Shown in pieces: positions 43,238-53,247 of a DNA stretch of 64,000 nt; position 1 is the first letter of the stretch; every line of letters begins with the position of its first letter. The position numbers and the translations under genes were made by a program. The stretch is from contig NZ_CP032694.1 of NCBI RefSeq assembly GCF_003627755.1, positions 3,091,501 through 3,155,500 of the forward strand, in the 5' to 3' direction. This DNA comes from Rhizobium jaguaris. Its GTDB lineage: Bacteria; Pseudomonadota; Alphaproteobacteria; Rhizobiales; Rhizobiaceae. The notes beneath the pieces were generated by a model, which saw only the letters and a list, made by a program, of their open reading frames with translations, was not told the DNA's origin and searched no databases.

Positions 43238-44839
43238 ATGGAACTCGACATCGTGGCGCTATCGCGCCTGCAGTTCGCCATGACTGCGCTTTATCATTTC
43301 TTATTCGTGCCGCTGACGCTCGGCCTCTCCGTGTTGCTTGCCATCATGGAGACGACCTATGTGATGACCGGACGGCAGATCTGGCGCCAGATGACCAAAT
43401 TCTGGGGCACGCTGTTCGGCATCAACTTCGTGCTAGGCGTCGCAACAGGCATCGTCATGGAATTCCAGTTCGGCATGAACTGGAGCTATTACAGCTATTA
43501 TGTCGGCGACATCTTCGGCGCGCCGCTGGCGATCGAGGGCCTGATGGCCTTCTTCCTGGAGGCGACTTTCGTCGGCCTGTTCTTCTTCGGCTGGGACAGG
43601 CTCTCCAAGGTCGGACACCTCGTCACCACTTGGGCGGTCGCGCTCGGCTCCAACTTCTCGGCGCTCTGGATCCTCGTCGCCAATGGCTGGATGCAGAATC
43701 CGGTCGGCTCGGCGCTCAATCCGCAGACGATGCGCATGGAGATCACCAACTTCTTCGACGTTGTCTTCAATCCGGTAGCCCAGGCAAAATTCGTCCACAC
43801 CGTATCGGCCGGCTATGTCTGCGCCTCGATCTTCGTGCTCGGCGTTTCGGCCTGGTACATGCTGAAGGGCCGCCATATAGAGATTGCCAAGCGCTCAATG
43901 ACGGTTGCCGCGTCCTTCGGCCTGGCTTCGGCCCTGTCGGTCGTCGTCCTCGGCGATGAAAGCGGTTATCTCTCGACCGAACATCAGAAGATGAAGCTCG
44001 CGGCGATCGAGTCCATGTGGGAGACCGAGCCGGCACCCGCCGCTTTTACCCTTTTCGGCTTTCCGGATCAGCAAGCACGCGAGACCCATTATGCCGTCCG
44101 TATCCCCTGGGTCATGGGCCTGATCGGCACCCGCTCGCTGACCACCGAAATCCCCGGCATCAACCAGCTTGAGGAGCAGGCCAAGACCCGCATCCGTGAC
44201 GGCATCAAAGCCTACGACGCGCTCATGAAGATCCGCGCCGCCCAGCCTGGTACTGCCGGTGCCGTTGCGCAGGATACGTCCATCCAGCAGGCGCGCGCTT
44301 CCTTCGAAGATATCGGCCACGAGCTCGGCTACGCCCTGCTTCTGAAGCGCTATGTCGACGATCCTCGCCAGGCGACCGATGCGCAGATCGATCAGGCCGC
44401 GCGCGATACCATTCCAAATGTGCCCACACTCTTCTGGACCTTCCGCGTCATGGTCGGTCTCGGCATGTTCTTCATCCTGCTGACGGCAACCTTCTTCTGG
44501 CTTTCGGCCCGCCGCCAGCTCGACCGCTATCCCCTGTTGCTCAGGATCGCCTTCTTTGCCATCCCGCTTCCCTGGGTTGCCATCGAGTTCGGTTGGGTCG
44601 TCGCCGAGTTCGGCCGCCAGCCTTGGGTCATCGAAGGCGTGCTGCCGACCGCCGCTGCGGTCTCCAATCTCGGAGCCAGCACTGTGCTTCTCACTTTGCT
44701 CGGCTTCGCCGCGATCTACACCGCGCTGATCGTCATCGAGATGAGCCTGATGGTGAGAGCCATTCGTAAAGGCCCGGAACCGGACGACGAGCCGGAAGCC
44801 GAACTTACATCCGAAACCTTCGTTCCTGCTGCGGAGTAA
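43238..44839 (+). CDS. cydA: Cytochrome bd ubiquinol oxidase subunit I
   Basis: A 533-residue multi-helix protein. The heme ligands are visible: His in [10 protein letters not shown] (b595), His in [10 protein letters not shown] (b558) and Met in [10 protein letters not shown] (b558). The short Q-loop region contains [11 protein letters not shown] and the C-terminal GRQPWVIEG is the quinol oxidase signature. It reduces O2 with quinol at high affinity. GGGAGAAAG lies before the ATG. It is followed by cydB after five bases. Confidence 0.96.
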   Translation: MELDIVALSRLQFAMTALYHFLFVPLTLGLSVLLAIMETTYVMTGRQIWRQMTKFWGTLFGINFVLGVATGIVMEFQFGMNWSYYSYYVGDIFGAPLAIEGLMAFFLEATFVGLFFFGWDRLSKVGHLVTTWAVALGSNFSALWILVANGWMQNPVGSALNPQTMRMEITNFFDVVFNPVAQAKFVHTVSAGYVCASIFVLGVSAWYMLKGRHIEIAKRSMTVAASFGLASALSVVVLGDESGYLSTEHQKMKLAAIESMWETEPAPAAFTLFGFPDQQARETHYAVRIPWVMGLIGTRSLTTEIPGINQLEEQAKTRIRDGIKAYDALMKIRAAQPGTAGAVAQDTSIQQARASFEDIGHELGYALLLKRYVDDPRQATDAQIDQAARDTIPNVPTLFWTFRVMVGLGMFFILLTATFFWLSARRQLDRYPLLLRIAFFAIPLPWVAIEFGWVVAEFGRQPWVIEGVLPTAAAVSNLGASTVLLTLLGFAAIYTALIVIEMSLMVRAIRKGPEPDDEPEAELTSETFVPAAE

Positions 44840-44844
44840 CCGTC

Positions 44845-45999
44845 ATGATCCTGCATCAACTGATCGACTATGAAACTTTGCGCATCATCTGGTGGTTGCT
44901 GCTCGGCGTCCTGCTGATCGGCTTTGCGGTGACCGACGGCTTCGATCTCGGTATCGGCGCGCTCCTGCCATTCGTCGCAAGGACGGATACCGAGCGGCGC
45001 ATCGCCATCAATGCGATCGGCGCGACCTGGGAAGGCAACCAGGTCTGGCTGATCCTCGCCGGCGGCGCCATCTTCGCCGCCTGGCCGCCGCTTTACGCCG
45101 TCTCCTTCTCCGGCTTCTATCTGGCGATGTTCGCGGTCCTCTTCGCGCTCATCCTCAGGCCGGTGGCGTTCAAATACCGCTCCAAACGCGAAAGTGCACG
45201 CTGGAAGGCAGGCTGGGACTGGGCGCTGTTCATCGGCGGTTTCGTTCCCTCCCTGATCTTCGGCGTCGCCGTCGGCAACGTCTTGCAGGGCGTGCCGTTC
45301 CGCTTCGCCGACGACATGCGGATCTACTACGAGGGCTCGTTCTTTGAACTCCTCAATCCCTATGCGTTGCTCTGCGGCCTGCTCTCCGTCGCCATGCTCA
45401 CCATGCATGGCGCGGCATGGCTGCAGTTGAAGACGGACGGCGTTGTCGCCGAACGGGCCCGCAGTTATGGCAGCCTGGCAGCACTCGCGACGGTCGTGCT
45501 CTTCGCACTCGGCGGCCTCGCCCTCTGGTACGGCATCGACGGCTATCACATCACCAGCGAGATCAACACGATCGGTCCGTCCAATCCTCTATTGAAGACC
45601 GTCGATCATGCGCCTGGCGCCTGGTTCGCCAATTATGGTAGTCATCCCTGGATGATGATCGCTCCGATCCTCGGCCTCCTCGGCGCAATCGCGGCCCTTC
45701 TGTCGATGCTTGCCCGCCGTCAAGTGGCACCGCTGCTCTTCAGCAAGCTCGCCATTTTCGGCATCATCTCGACGGTCGGCGTCTCGATGTTCCCCTTCAT
45801 CCTGCCCTCCTCGCTTGACCCGCGCTCCAGTCTCACGGTCTGGGACTCGTCCTCAAGCCATATGACGCTGTTCATCATGCTGGTCGTGGCGGTGCTCTTC
45901 CTGCCGATCATCCTGCTCTACACCGCCTGGGTCTATCGGGTGCTCTGGGGTAAGATCGACGCCGAGACGGTCAGCGACAAGAGCCACCACGCCTACTGA
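44845..45999 (+). CDS. cydB: Cytochrome bd ubiquinol oxidase subunit II
   Basis: A 384-residue membrane protein with the CydB N-terminus ([21 protein letters not shown] then [10 protein letters not shown]), [21 protein letters not shown], and [13 protein letters not shown] near the C-terminus. It forms the heterodimeric oxidase with CydA. It lies in tight order between cydA and the short cydX gene, the standard operon end. Confidence 0.96.
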   Translation: MILHQLIDYETLRIIWWLLLGVLLIGFAVTDGFDLGIGALLPFVARTDTERRIAINAIGATWEGNQVWLILAGGAIFAAWPPLYAVSFSGFYLAMFAVLFALILRPVAFKYRSKRESARWKAGWDWALFIGGFVPSLIFGVAVGNVLQGVPFRFADDMRIYYEGSFFELLNPYALLCGLLSVAMLTMHGAAWLQLKTDGVVAERARSYGSLAALATVVLFALGGLALWYGIDGYHITSEINTIGPSNPLLKTVDHAPGAWFANYGSHPWMMIAPILGLLGAIAALLSMLARRQVAPLLFSKLAIFGIISTVGVSMFPFILPSSLDPRSSLTVWDSSSSHMTLFIMLVVAVLFLPIILLYTAWVYRVLWGKIDAETVSDKSHHAY

Positions 46000-46020
46000 T
46001 CGCACAATAGGAGAAAGAAC

Positions 46021-46146
46021 ATGTGGTATTTTGCTTGGCTTCTCGGCTTCCCCCTCGCCGCAGCCTTCGCCGTCCTCAACGCAATGTGGTATGAGATCGT
46101 CGACGACAATAAAAAGGCGAAAGAACCGGCGGGGAAGGCTCACTAA
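46021..46146 (+). CDS. cydX: CydX, small accessory subunit of cytochrome bd
   Basis: A 41-residue single-helix protein, MWYFAWLLGFPLAAAFAVLN, then AMWYEIVDDNKKAKEP. The starting MWYFAW and the single helix are the hallmark of the CydX/YbgT family, which stabilises heme in CydAB. It lies 21 bases after cydB with GGAGAAAG before the ATG. A gene this short is easily missed by automated gene calling. Confidence 0.93.
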   Translation: MWYFAWLLGFPLAAAFAVLNAMWYEIVDDNKKAKEPAGKAH

Positions 46147-46299
46147 AGCCAGTCTCTCGGATTACTCGAGGCGCGGCGGCCCTGCCGTCGCGCCTGGCCT
46201 GACTACCCAGTTCCAATGAAACAAACGGCAGTCGAATTGCTTTTTGCCGCCGTGGCTCCTTGGAGTCTGACGGCCATTTCCCTTGACGAGGCTAGCATC

Positions 46300-49200
46300 A
46301 TGCCGAACGGAAACCTGCTTCTGACTTTCAATGCCGGGTCGTCGACGGTCAAAATCGGCCTGTTCGAGATCGAGGCCGATAAAGCCCATCGCATCGGCAA
46401 GGGACTGATCGATTTTCGTCGTCGCCCCCTCACCTTCCATTTGACAGAAGGCCCGGCGTCCCTCGATCGCTCTCTGCAAACAGATACAGGCGAACATCTG
46501 CACGAAGTCGTGGACGAAACTTTTGGCATCCTCAGCGAGCATTTCGACCTGTCCACAGTGAGAGCCATCGGTCACCGTGTGGTCCATGGAGGCGATATGT
46601 TCACCGGTCCGGTGCGCCTCGATGAGGCCAGTATCCGCGATATCGAAGGGCTGACTACGCTTGCGCCGCTGCACCAGCCGCAGGCGCTGCGCCTGATCCG
46701 CGCGGTCAAGCATCTGCGCCCGGCGCTCGCACAGACCGCCTCCTTCGACACCGCCTTCCACGCCACGCAGAGCGATCTCGTTCGTCGCTTCGCTCTACCG
46801 CGCGCGCTGCACGACCAGGGAATCAAACGCTACGGCTTTCACGGCCTTTCCTATGCTTTCATCGCCGCCGAGCTGCAAAGGCGCGCACCCAAGGCGGCCG
46901 CAGGCAAAGTCGTTGTCGCCCATCTTGGCAGCGGGGCAAGCCTCTGCGCCCTCGACAAGGGCGAGAGCCGTGATTGCAGCATGGGATTTTCGACGCTGGA
47001 CGGCATTCCGATGGCGACGCGCTGCGGCACTCTCGATCCCGGCGTACTGCTTCATCTGCTTGGACAGAAAGGCACGGCGCTGAAGGAAGTGGAAGATATG
47101 CTCTACTACCAGTCCGGCATGATCGGTGTCTCCGGCATCAGCGCCGACACGCGCGATCTGCTGAAGGACGCGCGCGCGGAAGCGCGAGAGGCGATCGATT
47201 TGTTTTGCCTGCGCATTGCCGGTGAGATCGGTCGCATGGCGGCAACGCTGGGTGGCCTGGACGGCATGGTCTTCACCGCCGGCATTGGCGAGCACCAGCC
47301 GGAAATTCGTGCGGCGATCTGCGACCGCCTGCGATGGCTCGGTCTCGATATCGACAACGATGCGAATGCCGCCAACGCGCCCGTCGTCAGCACATCTTCA
47401 AGTTCCGTTACCGCTTTCGTCATTCCAACGGACGAAGAGCAGATCATTGCCAATGAGGCCCTGTCGATTTTTGCCGGGAGTGATCCAGATCATAACCAGC
47501 CCGCTCCATGGGCGATAGCTTCCCATTCGACCACATCGAATCGGAGCAATCACATGGAAAAGCAGGCAACCGCAGATTCTACCGGCGTGCTTGATACGGC
47601 CGAGCTGGCGCTGATCGACCGCTATTGGCGCGCGGCCAATTACCTCTCGGTCGGACAGATCTACCTTCTCGACAATCCGCTGCTGCGCGAGCCGCTGAAG
47701 GCGGAGCATATCAAACCCCGTCTGCTCGGCCATTGGGGCACGACGCCCGGATTGAATTTCATCTATGCTCATCTCAATCGGATCATCCGCAATCGCGATC
47801 TCGATATCATCTATGTCTGCGGCCCTGGCCATGGCGGTCTCGGCATGGTCGCCAATACCTATCTCGAAGGCACCTACAGCGAAATCTATCCGGATATTTC
47901 CGAGAATGCGGACGGCATGCGCAAACTGTTCCGTCAGTTCTCCTTCCCAGGCGGCATTCCGAGCCATGCGGCGCCGGAGACGCCCGGCTCGATTCATGAG
48001 GGCGGCGAACTCGGTTATGCCCTCGTCCATGCCTACGGCGCCGTCTTCGACAATCCCGACCTGATCGCAGCCTGTGTAGTCGGCGATGGTGAAGCCGAAA
48101 CCGGCCCGCTGGCCGCTAGCTGGCATTCCAATAAGTTCCTCAATCCGGCACGCGACGGCGCCGTACTGCCGATCTTGCATCTCAACGGCTACAAGATCGC
48201 CAACCCCACCCTTCTCGGCCGCGCCACCGACGAGGATTTGCGCCATCTCTTCATCGGCTACGGCTACGAGCCGTTCTTCGTCGAAGGTTCGGAACCGCAT
48301 AAGATGCATCAGGCCATGGCCGCGACCTTCGAACAGGCGTTCGATCGTATCCGCGCCATTCAACGGGAGGCCCGCCACGGCGCGCCCGGCAATTTCTGCC
48401 CGCGCTGGCCGATGATCGTATTCAGAAGCCCGAAGGGCTGGACAGGCCCCAAGGAAGTCGACGGCAAGAGGGTCGAAGGCTTCTGGCGGGCGCATCAGGT
48501 GCCCGTTTCCAATTGCCGCGACGATGCCGGTCACCGGAAGATCCTGGAAGATTGGATGCAAAGCTACGATCCGCAGGATCTCTTCGACACCAACGGGCGT
48601 CTGAAGGAGGCGTTGCGCGCACTGGCGCCGATGGGCCAACGGCGCATGGGCGCCAATCCCCATGCCAATGGCGGCCTCCTGCGCCAAGAACTCGTAACAC
48701 CCGCGATCGACGATTATGCAGTCGCCGTCAAAGAGCGCGGCAGAACGATGGCACAATCGACGGAAATCCTTGGCCACTATCTGCGCGACACCCTGACCCT
48801 CAATGCCGATGGCGCCAATTTCCGCATCTTCGGTCCCGACGAGACGGAGTCCAACCGCCTTGGCAGCGTTTTCGAAGTGACCGACCGTGTGTGGATGGAG
48901 GAAATCAAGCCGTATGACGTCAGTCTGGCCCGCGACGGCCGGGTGATGGAAGTGCTGAGCGAGCATCTGTGCCAGGGTTGGCTGGAGGGCTATCTGCTGA
49001 CCGGTCGCCACGGCCTGTTTTCCTGCTACGAAGCCTTCATCCATATCATCGATTCGATGTTCAACCAGCACGCCAAGTGGCTGAAAGTGTCGCGCGAGCT
49101 CCCGTGGCGCAAACCGGTTTCCTCGCTGAACTACTTGCTGACCTCGCATGTCTGGCGGCAGGACCATAACGGCTTCAGCCACCAGGACCCCGGCTTCATC

Positions 49201-49968
49201 GACCTTGTCGCCAACAAGAAGGCCGACACCGTGCGCATCTATCTGCCGCCGGATGCCAATACGCTGCTGTGGACGTCAGACCATTGCCTGAAGACCTATG
49301 ACCGCATCAACGTTATCGTCGCGGGCAAGCAGCCGGAATTGCAATGGCTGTCGATGGATGAAGCCGTCAAACACTGTGAGGCCGGCATCAGCATCTGGGA
49401 TTGGGCCGGCAATGAACAGGGCGCCGGGGAACCCGATGTGGTCATGGCCTGCGCCGGCGACGTGCCGACCATGGAGACGCTTGCGGCGGTGGATCTTCTC
49501 CGCCAAAACATTCCGGAGCTATCGATCCGCGTCGTCAACGTCGTCGACCTGATGGCATTACAGTCCAAGGAACAGCATCCGCATGGCCTGACCGATGAGG
49601 TCTTCGACAGGCTGTTCACGCCGGATCGGCCGGTCATCTTCGCCTATCACGGCTATCCCTACCTGATCCACCGCCTGACCTACCGGCGCACCAACCACAG
49701 CAACATTCATGTCCGCGGCTTCATCGAGGAAGGGACGACGACAACGCCGTTCGATATGACCGTTCTCAACGAACTCGACCGCTACCATCTCGCCATCGAG
49801 ACGATCGAGCGCGTGCCGGGATTGAAGGAAAAAGCGGCCGATGTGATCAAGCTTTTTCAGGGCAAACTCGAAGAACACCATCGCTACGTCCGCCAACACG
49901 GCGAAGACATGCCGGAAATCAGTAACTGGAAATGGCCTTATGACGGCAATGGTACGCGTCTGGCCTGA
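46300..49968 (+). CDS. Acetate kinase-phosphoketolase open frame (AckA-Xfp fusion)
   Basis: One uninterrupted frame of 1222 residues. Residues 1 to about 400 are acetate kinase: [52 protein letters not shown] and FTAGIGEH. From Met 419 (base 47554) the rest is a full-length phosphoketolase of about 804 residues: [29 protein letters not shown], the thiamine-pyrophosphate motif [11 protein letters not shown] and [10 protein letters not shown]. Phosphoketolase makes acetyl phosphate from xylulose- or fructose-phosphate; acetate kinase converts it to acetate and ATP. The enzymes are usually separate. GGAG lies eight bases before the Met 419 codon, so a separate phosphoketolase may also be made. 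The linker is about 20 Ser/Pro/His/Asn-rich residues. Confidence 0.88.
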   Translation: MPNGNLLLTFNAGSSTVKIGLFEIEADKAHRIGKGLIDFRRRPLTFHLTEGPASLDRSLQTDTGEHLHEVVDETFGILSEHFDLSTVRAIGHRVVHGGDMFTGPVRLDEASIRDIEGLTTLAPLHQPQALRLIRAVKHLRPALAQTASFDTAFHATQSDLVRRFALPRALHDQGIKRYGFHGLSYAFIAAELQRRAPKAAAGKVVVAHLGSGASLCALDKGESRDCSMGFSTLDGIPMATRCGTLDPGVLLHLLGQKGTALKEVEDMLYYQSGMIGVSGISADTRDLLKDARAEAREAIDLFCLRIAGEIGRMAATLGGLDGMVFTAGIGEHQPEIRAAICDRLRWLGLDIDNDANAANAPVVSTSSSSVTAFVIPTDEEQIIANEALSIFAGSDPDHNQPAPWAIASHSTTSNRSNHMEKQATADSTGVLDTAELALIDRYWRAANYLSVGQIYLLDNPLLREPLKAEHIKPRLLGHWGTTPGLNFIYAHLNRIIRNRDLDIIYVCGPGHGGLGMVANTYLEGTYSEIYPDISENADGMRKLFRQFSFPGGIPSHAAPETPGSIHEGGELGYALVHAYGAVFDNPDLIAACVVGDGEAETGPLAASWHSNKFLNPARDGAVLPILHLNGYKIANPTLLGRATDEDLRHLFIGYGYEPFFVEGSEPHKMHQAMAATFEQAFDRIRAIQREARHGAPGNFCPRWPMIVFRSPKGWTGPKEVDGKRVEGFWRAHQVPVSNCRDDAGHRKILEDWMQSYDPQDLFDTNGRLKEALRALAPMGQRRMGANPHANGGLLRQELVTPAIDDYAVAVKERGRTMAQSTEILGHYLRDTLTLNADGANFRIFGPDETESNRLGSVFEVTDRVWMEEIKPYDVSLARDGRVMEVLSEHLCQGWLEGYLLTGRHGLFSCYEAFIHIIDSMFNQHAKWLKVSRELPWRKPVSSLNYLLTSHVWRQDHNGFSHQDPGFIDLVANKKADTVRIYLPPDANTLLWTSDHCLKTYDRINVIVAGKQPELQWLSMDEAVKHCEAGISIWDWAGNEQGAGEPDVVMACAGDVPTMETLAAVDLLRQNIPELSIRVVNVVDLMALQSKEQHPHGLTDEVFDRLFTPDRPVIFAYHGYPYLIHRLTYRRTNHSNIHVRGFIEEGTTTTPFDMTVLNELDRYHLAIETIERVPGLKEKAADVIKLFQGKLEEHHRYVRQHGEDMPEISNWKWPYDGNGTRLA

Positions 49969-50136
49969 ACAGGCCTGACGCGGCAGGGGAAAGAACGAGG
50001 TGACGAGCCAGGCCGCATAAAACCTGCCCCAATGCACTTCCTTGCGGCAGAGGTGCAATCCGGCACCCCTGCCGCACGAGTGACGAGCCGTATGAAAGCT
50101 CCACACTGAGAGGAGGTGCGCGACCGCATGCATAAA

Positions 50137-50155
50137 TTGATCGGATACCGATCAA
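50137..50155. promoter_or_regulatory. 19-bp palindrome, operator candidate
   Basis: TTGATCGG-ATA-CCGATCAA is exactly symmetrical. The spacing does not fit an FNR box (TTGAT-N4-ATCAA). It lies more than 500 bases upstream of the LuxR-type gene, so its target is unclear. Confidence 0.45.
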
Positions 50156-50603
50156 AATCCAGCAAGTTTGTTGAGAGGGCTGCAGGGATTCTTGCGTTGC
50201 GTTGCGTCACTCAAACCGTCGCTCAGGAGATGTCATCTTGGCAGTATCACAACCCAAAATGGCGGCTATCCATCCGGCGTTTGAACCATAACCTCGTATC
50301 AGTATCGCCTTTTGGGCTGGGTGCAGATGTGCGGTTGAGTGATCCCACCGCCCTTCAACTCTCACTTTGCTGAGATCACGCCAGATGCTGCAAACATGCA
50401 TATTTTTCAATACAGACCATCTCAAATTCGATCCGCTGCGCCTGTTGTTGGCGGCGGCAATATCCAAGAACCGCATACTGAAAAGCTGCTGCCGCACCCC
50501 TGTCAATTGATGGGCTTATAGAAACGCGCCCCATGGTTGTAGTTAGAAAGATTCCTTCATCTCGCTACATTGGGTTGCACGCGGGATTAATCCCCATTTT
50601 ATC

Positions 50604-50630
50604 ATGACATGACACAACAACGGGTATAAT
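50604..50630 (+). promoter_or_regulatory. Possible promoter of the LuxR-type regulator
   Basis: A consensus TATAAT at 50625-50630 with ATGACA 15 bases upstream. The spacing is short for sigma-70, so the -35 assignment is weak. It is 43 bases before the GTG start. Confidence 0.4.
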
Positions 50631-50673
50631 ATTCGCGACGAGATGGAACGCATTTATCCTTGGGGGGCGACAC

Positions 50674-51414
50674 GTGTCCATCAATTCACGAATAAAACGC
50701 CGGAACGGGCGCGACGCGCCAACCGTAATCATCATAGACCATCACACACTTGCCCGCACGACCATCGTGAAGCTTCTTGAGCACGAACTCGCCGGCTGGG
50801 ATCTTGTTGATATGGTCTCTACTGAGAGTCTTGATAGGGCTCTCGGAATGGATGTCCGTCTGATCGTTCTGGATTTGGGCGGCAGAAGCGTTGAGAGCGT
50901 CAGTGTACTTGAAGATCTGACGGCTATCGCGGAACGCTTTTCCGAAGCGCCTATCGCGCTATTATCGGGCTCGGATGATATTTCTATCGCATCTCAAGCA
51001 CTGAAAATGGGCATTCGCGGCTTTTTCACGACCTCAATTCCCATTGAGATCGCCCTTGCCGGGCTGCGGCTCGTTCTCGCAGGCGGTATATTCTGTCCGC
51101 AGCCGTTAGATATGCTTACAAACGGCCTTGTCAGGCATACCGACTCTCAGGATGACGATCAAAGGATGATAGAGGCGCGCGCGCATGGCCTGGACCTTGC
51201 CGACTTCACGCCGCGCGAAACGGATGTGCTTGCCGAGCTGCAACGCGGCTGCTCGAATAAGGTCATTGCGGGGAAGCTCAATCTGTCCGGCCACACCGTG
51301 AAAATGCACGTGCAGCATATTATGCGCAAGCTGCAAGTCCAGAACCGAACCGAAGTCGTTGCCCGTTTGGGTTACAGGGTGCTAACCAACGGCCATGATG
51401 CGGCGGCATCGTAA
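50674..51414 (+). CDS. LuxR/NarL-type response regulator with degenerate receiver
   Basis: A 246-residue regulator with a GTG start behind GGGGGG. The N-terminal receiver keeps the putative phospho-Asp (LIVLDLGG) but the usual acidic pair is reduced to IIIDHH and the conserved lysine region reads GFFTTSIPIE with no lysine, so phosphorylation is doubtful. The C-terminal HTH is classic: FTPRETDVLAELQRG, NKVIAGKLNLSGHTVKMHV, HIMRKLQVQNRTE. It converges on the OrfA-like gene and the type I secretion genes and is the natural candidate to control them. Confidence 0.88.
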   Translation: MSINSRIKRRNGRDAPTVIIIDHHTLARTTIVKLLEHELAGWDLVDMVSTESLDRALGMDVRLIVLDLGGRSVESVSVLEDLTAIAERFSEAPIALLSGSDDISIASQALKMGIRGFFTTSIPIEIALAGLRLVLAGGIFCPQPLDMLTNGLVRHTDSQDDDQRMIEARAHGLDLADFTPRETDVLAELQRGCSNKVIAGKLNLSGHTVKMHVQHIMRKLQVQNRTEVVARLGYRVLTNGHDAAAS

Positions 51415-51415
51415 G

Positions 51416-51697
51416 CTACGCGCTTTCCTTGGATGTTTTTTCAAGCATTTCGCTCAGCGTCGCTGCTGCGAGCATGGTTTCGGCCAATAGCTTCTTGAGT
51501 TTTCGGTTCTCCTCTTCCAAGGCCCTCAGCCTTTTGACGTCGAAGCCGGCATTCCTGAGCTGCAGGGATTGCCACCGATAGAAGGTAGGCTCGCTAATCC
51601 CGTATTTGCTGCACACATCCGTCACCGTCATGCCACTCTGATGCTCCTTCAGAATGTCCATGATTCTGTCATCATTGAATTTTCTCTTACCCATCAT
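51416..51697 (-). CDS. Solitary IS3-type OrfA-like DNA-binding protein
   Basis: A 93-residue protein with the OrfA layout: MGKRKFNDDRIMDILKEHQSG, HTH VTDVCSKYGISEPTFYRW, then a zipper-like RLRALEEENRKLKKLLAETM. AGGGA precedes the ATG. No OrfB, inverted repeat or target duplication is visible, so it is either an IS remnant or a retained DNA-binding protein. It sits between the LuxR-type and exporter genes, its stop one base from the LuxR-type stop. Retention of an intact frame mildly favours a domesticated role. Confidence 0.75.
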   Translation of the reverse strand: MMGKRKFNDDRIMDILKEHQSGMTVTDVCSKYGISEPTFYRWQSLQLRNAGFDVKRLRALEEENRKLKKLLAETMLAAATLSEMLEKTSKESA

Positions 51698-51807
51698 TGC
51701 GTCCCTTCGACGGCGACATGCCAGAAATTGAGAGGCGCCAGGAAGGAATGGTGGGAGTACCAATCCATATTCGCGTCGCATTTCCAAGCCGTATGCTCTG
51801 GAGGTCT

Positions 51808-53247
51808 TCAGTCTTCGCGAAACGCTCTGTTGAAGCTGTCCAGAAGCGGTCTGATTGCGTAAAACGCGACGCTGCTCTTGCCCGTTTCGATCAATGCTTG
51901 GGCGGGCATGCCCGGAACCAGCGCGACATCGTGCATCTTCGCCAATCGTTCATCTGTCACACGGATCGTCGCAGCATAGTAGGCCTGACCGGTCTGCTTA
52001 TCGACAAGGCGATCCGCGGAAACGTAGTCCACTGTACCTCTCAGCAGCGGAACCCGCCGCTGATTATAAGGTAGAAGATGAACTTGTGCTTCCAACCCCG
52101 GACGCACCAAATTGATATCCTCCGGCCGCACATGTGCCGTTATCACAAGACGGGCCTCGCGCGGCACCAGATCGAGAAGCGGCTCGCCCGCACCGACCAC
52201 GCCACCTGCCGTGTGAACGTGCAGGTCCATGATCACCCCGTCCTCCGGAGCCCGGATGTCGGTCCTCGAAAGCTGATCGTCAATTTCACGCAACCGCTCG
52301 CTCAGTTGCAGAATTTGGCTCTCCGTGTCGCGCAGGCCTAGGGCGACCTCATTTTGCCGATCGTTCTGCAGTTTCACCAGATTGGCCTGGGCTTCGCCGA
52401 TCACCTGATAGGCGCGCGATATCTGAGCGTCCACTTCGCCCGCCTGCCCATCGATGTCAGCCTTCTCGCGCCCCAGATTGAAAATCCTGCTCTTCCGCTC
52501 CGCCCCTTTGTTGACGAGACTCGTGGCCGATTCCATCTCTTGCCGTGAGATTTCGGCCCTGTCTGCAAGCGAAGCCTTTTGTGCGCCGAGCCCGATGATC
52601 TCCTGTTGAACCTGCCTCATCTTTTCCTGCGTGATTGCTATCTCGGACTGCATGACCTGACGGCGCGTCTCGAATATCCTGTGCTGCCCGCTCATGATGG
52701 CATTGACCGCCGGATTATTGTTCATCAACGCTCGAAGGTCCGGTGGAAAGGTGATCTGGTCGCTATCGCTCTGTTCGGCAAGCAGGCGCGCATGCATGCC
52801 TTCAGCGTCCCAGAGCTGGCCCTGAATGCTGTCGCGCTCCGAACGCGATTTCGTATCGTCCAGTTCGATCAAAACCTGCCCCGCAGTGACGGCATCGCCG
52901 TTCCTGACGAGAATTTGTCTTATGATCCCACCCTCCAGATGTTGGATGGTCTTGCGGCTGAACTCCGGTTCCACGATGCCGGAGGCGACCGCAGCGCTCT
53001 TGAGAGGAGCCAACGCCGACCATATTCCGAAACCGAGGATAAACACGCAAATCAGCAGGTTGCCCGTTCGCTTCACCGACCGCAGCACGGGCATGGGCGA
53101 CGCCGGCGCCAACCTCGTGAAATCCGCATCAAGGACCGGTGAATAGCTCAGGAATTTCTTCGCAGCCTCCAATCTTTGGGCAGACCGGGTGCTCGGGCTT
53201 GACGGACTTATGAATTTGGCCGGAGCTGCTGGACGGATGACAGTCAT
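51808..53247 (-). CDS. Type I secretion membrane-fusion protein (HlyD family)
   Basis: A 479-residue protein: a cytoplasmic N-terminus of about 60 residues, one membrane helix (LLICVFILGFGIWSALAPL), a barrel-sandwich segment (VEPEFSRKTIQHLEGGII, NGDAVTAGQVLIELDDTKS), a long alpha-hairpin (about 150-320) and a C-terminal beta domain (DIRAPEDGVIMDLHVHT, VTDERLAKM, LVPGMPAQALIETG). It links the ABC exporter to an outer-membrane TolC. Its ATG overlaps the ABC gene stop by four bases. No TolC gene is in the window. Confidence 0.93.
   Translation of the reverse strand: MTVIRPAAPAKFISPSSPSTRSAQRLEAAKKFLSYSPVLDADFTRLAPASPMPVLRSVKRTGNLLICVFILGFGIWSALAPLKSAAVASGIVEPEFSRKTIQHLEGGIIRQILVRNGDAVTAGQVLIELDDTKSRSERDSIQGQLWDAEGMHARLLAEQSDSDQITFPPDLRALMNNNPAVNAIMSGQHRIFETRRQVMQSEIAITQEKMRQVQQEIIGLGAQKASLADRAEISRQEMESATSLVNKGAERKSRIFNLGREKADIDGQAGEVDAQISRAYQVIGEAQANLVKLQNDRQNEVALGLRDTESQILQLSERLREIDDQLSRTDIRAPEDGVIMDLHVHTAGGVVGAGEPLLDLVPREARLVITAHVRPEDINLVRPGLEAQVHLLPYNQRRVPLLRGTVDYVSADRLVDKQTGQAYYAATIRVTDERLAKMHDVALVPGMPAQALIETGKSSVAFYAIRPLLDSFNRAFRED

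Larger units (their letters stand above)
49969..50673. other. Long intergenic region before the LuxR-type regulator
   Basis: About 700 bases with no gene I can support. It holds a 19-bp perfect palindrome at 50137-50155 and a possible promoter near 50604-50630. The composition shifts from G+C-rich to mixed here, at the boundary between the energy block and the secretion locus. Confidence 0.5.

Noticed and set aside
47398..49182. A 594-residue open frame antisense to the phosphoketolase region
   Set aside because: It mirrors the codon structure of the real gene in G+C-rich DNA, has no family motifs, and no ribosome site at its start.
50137..50155. The 19-bp palindrome as an FNR/FixK box
   Set aside because: The half-sites TTGAT and ATCAA are nine bases apart instead of four.
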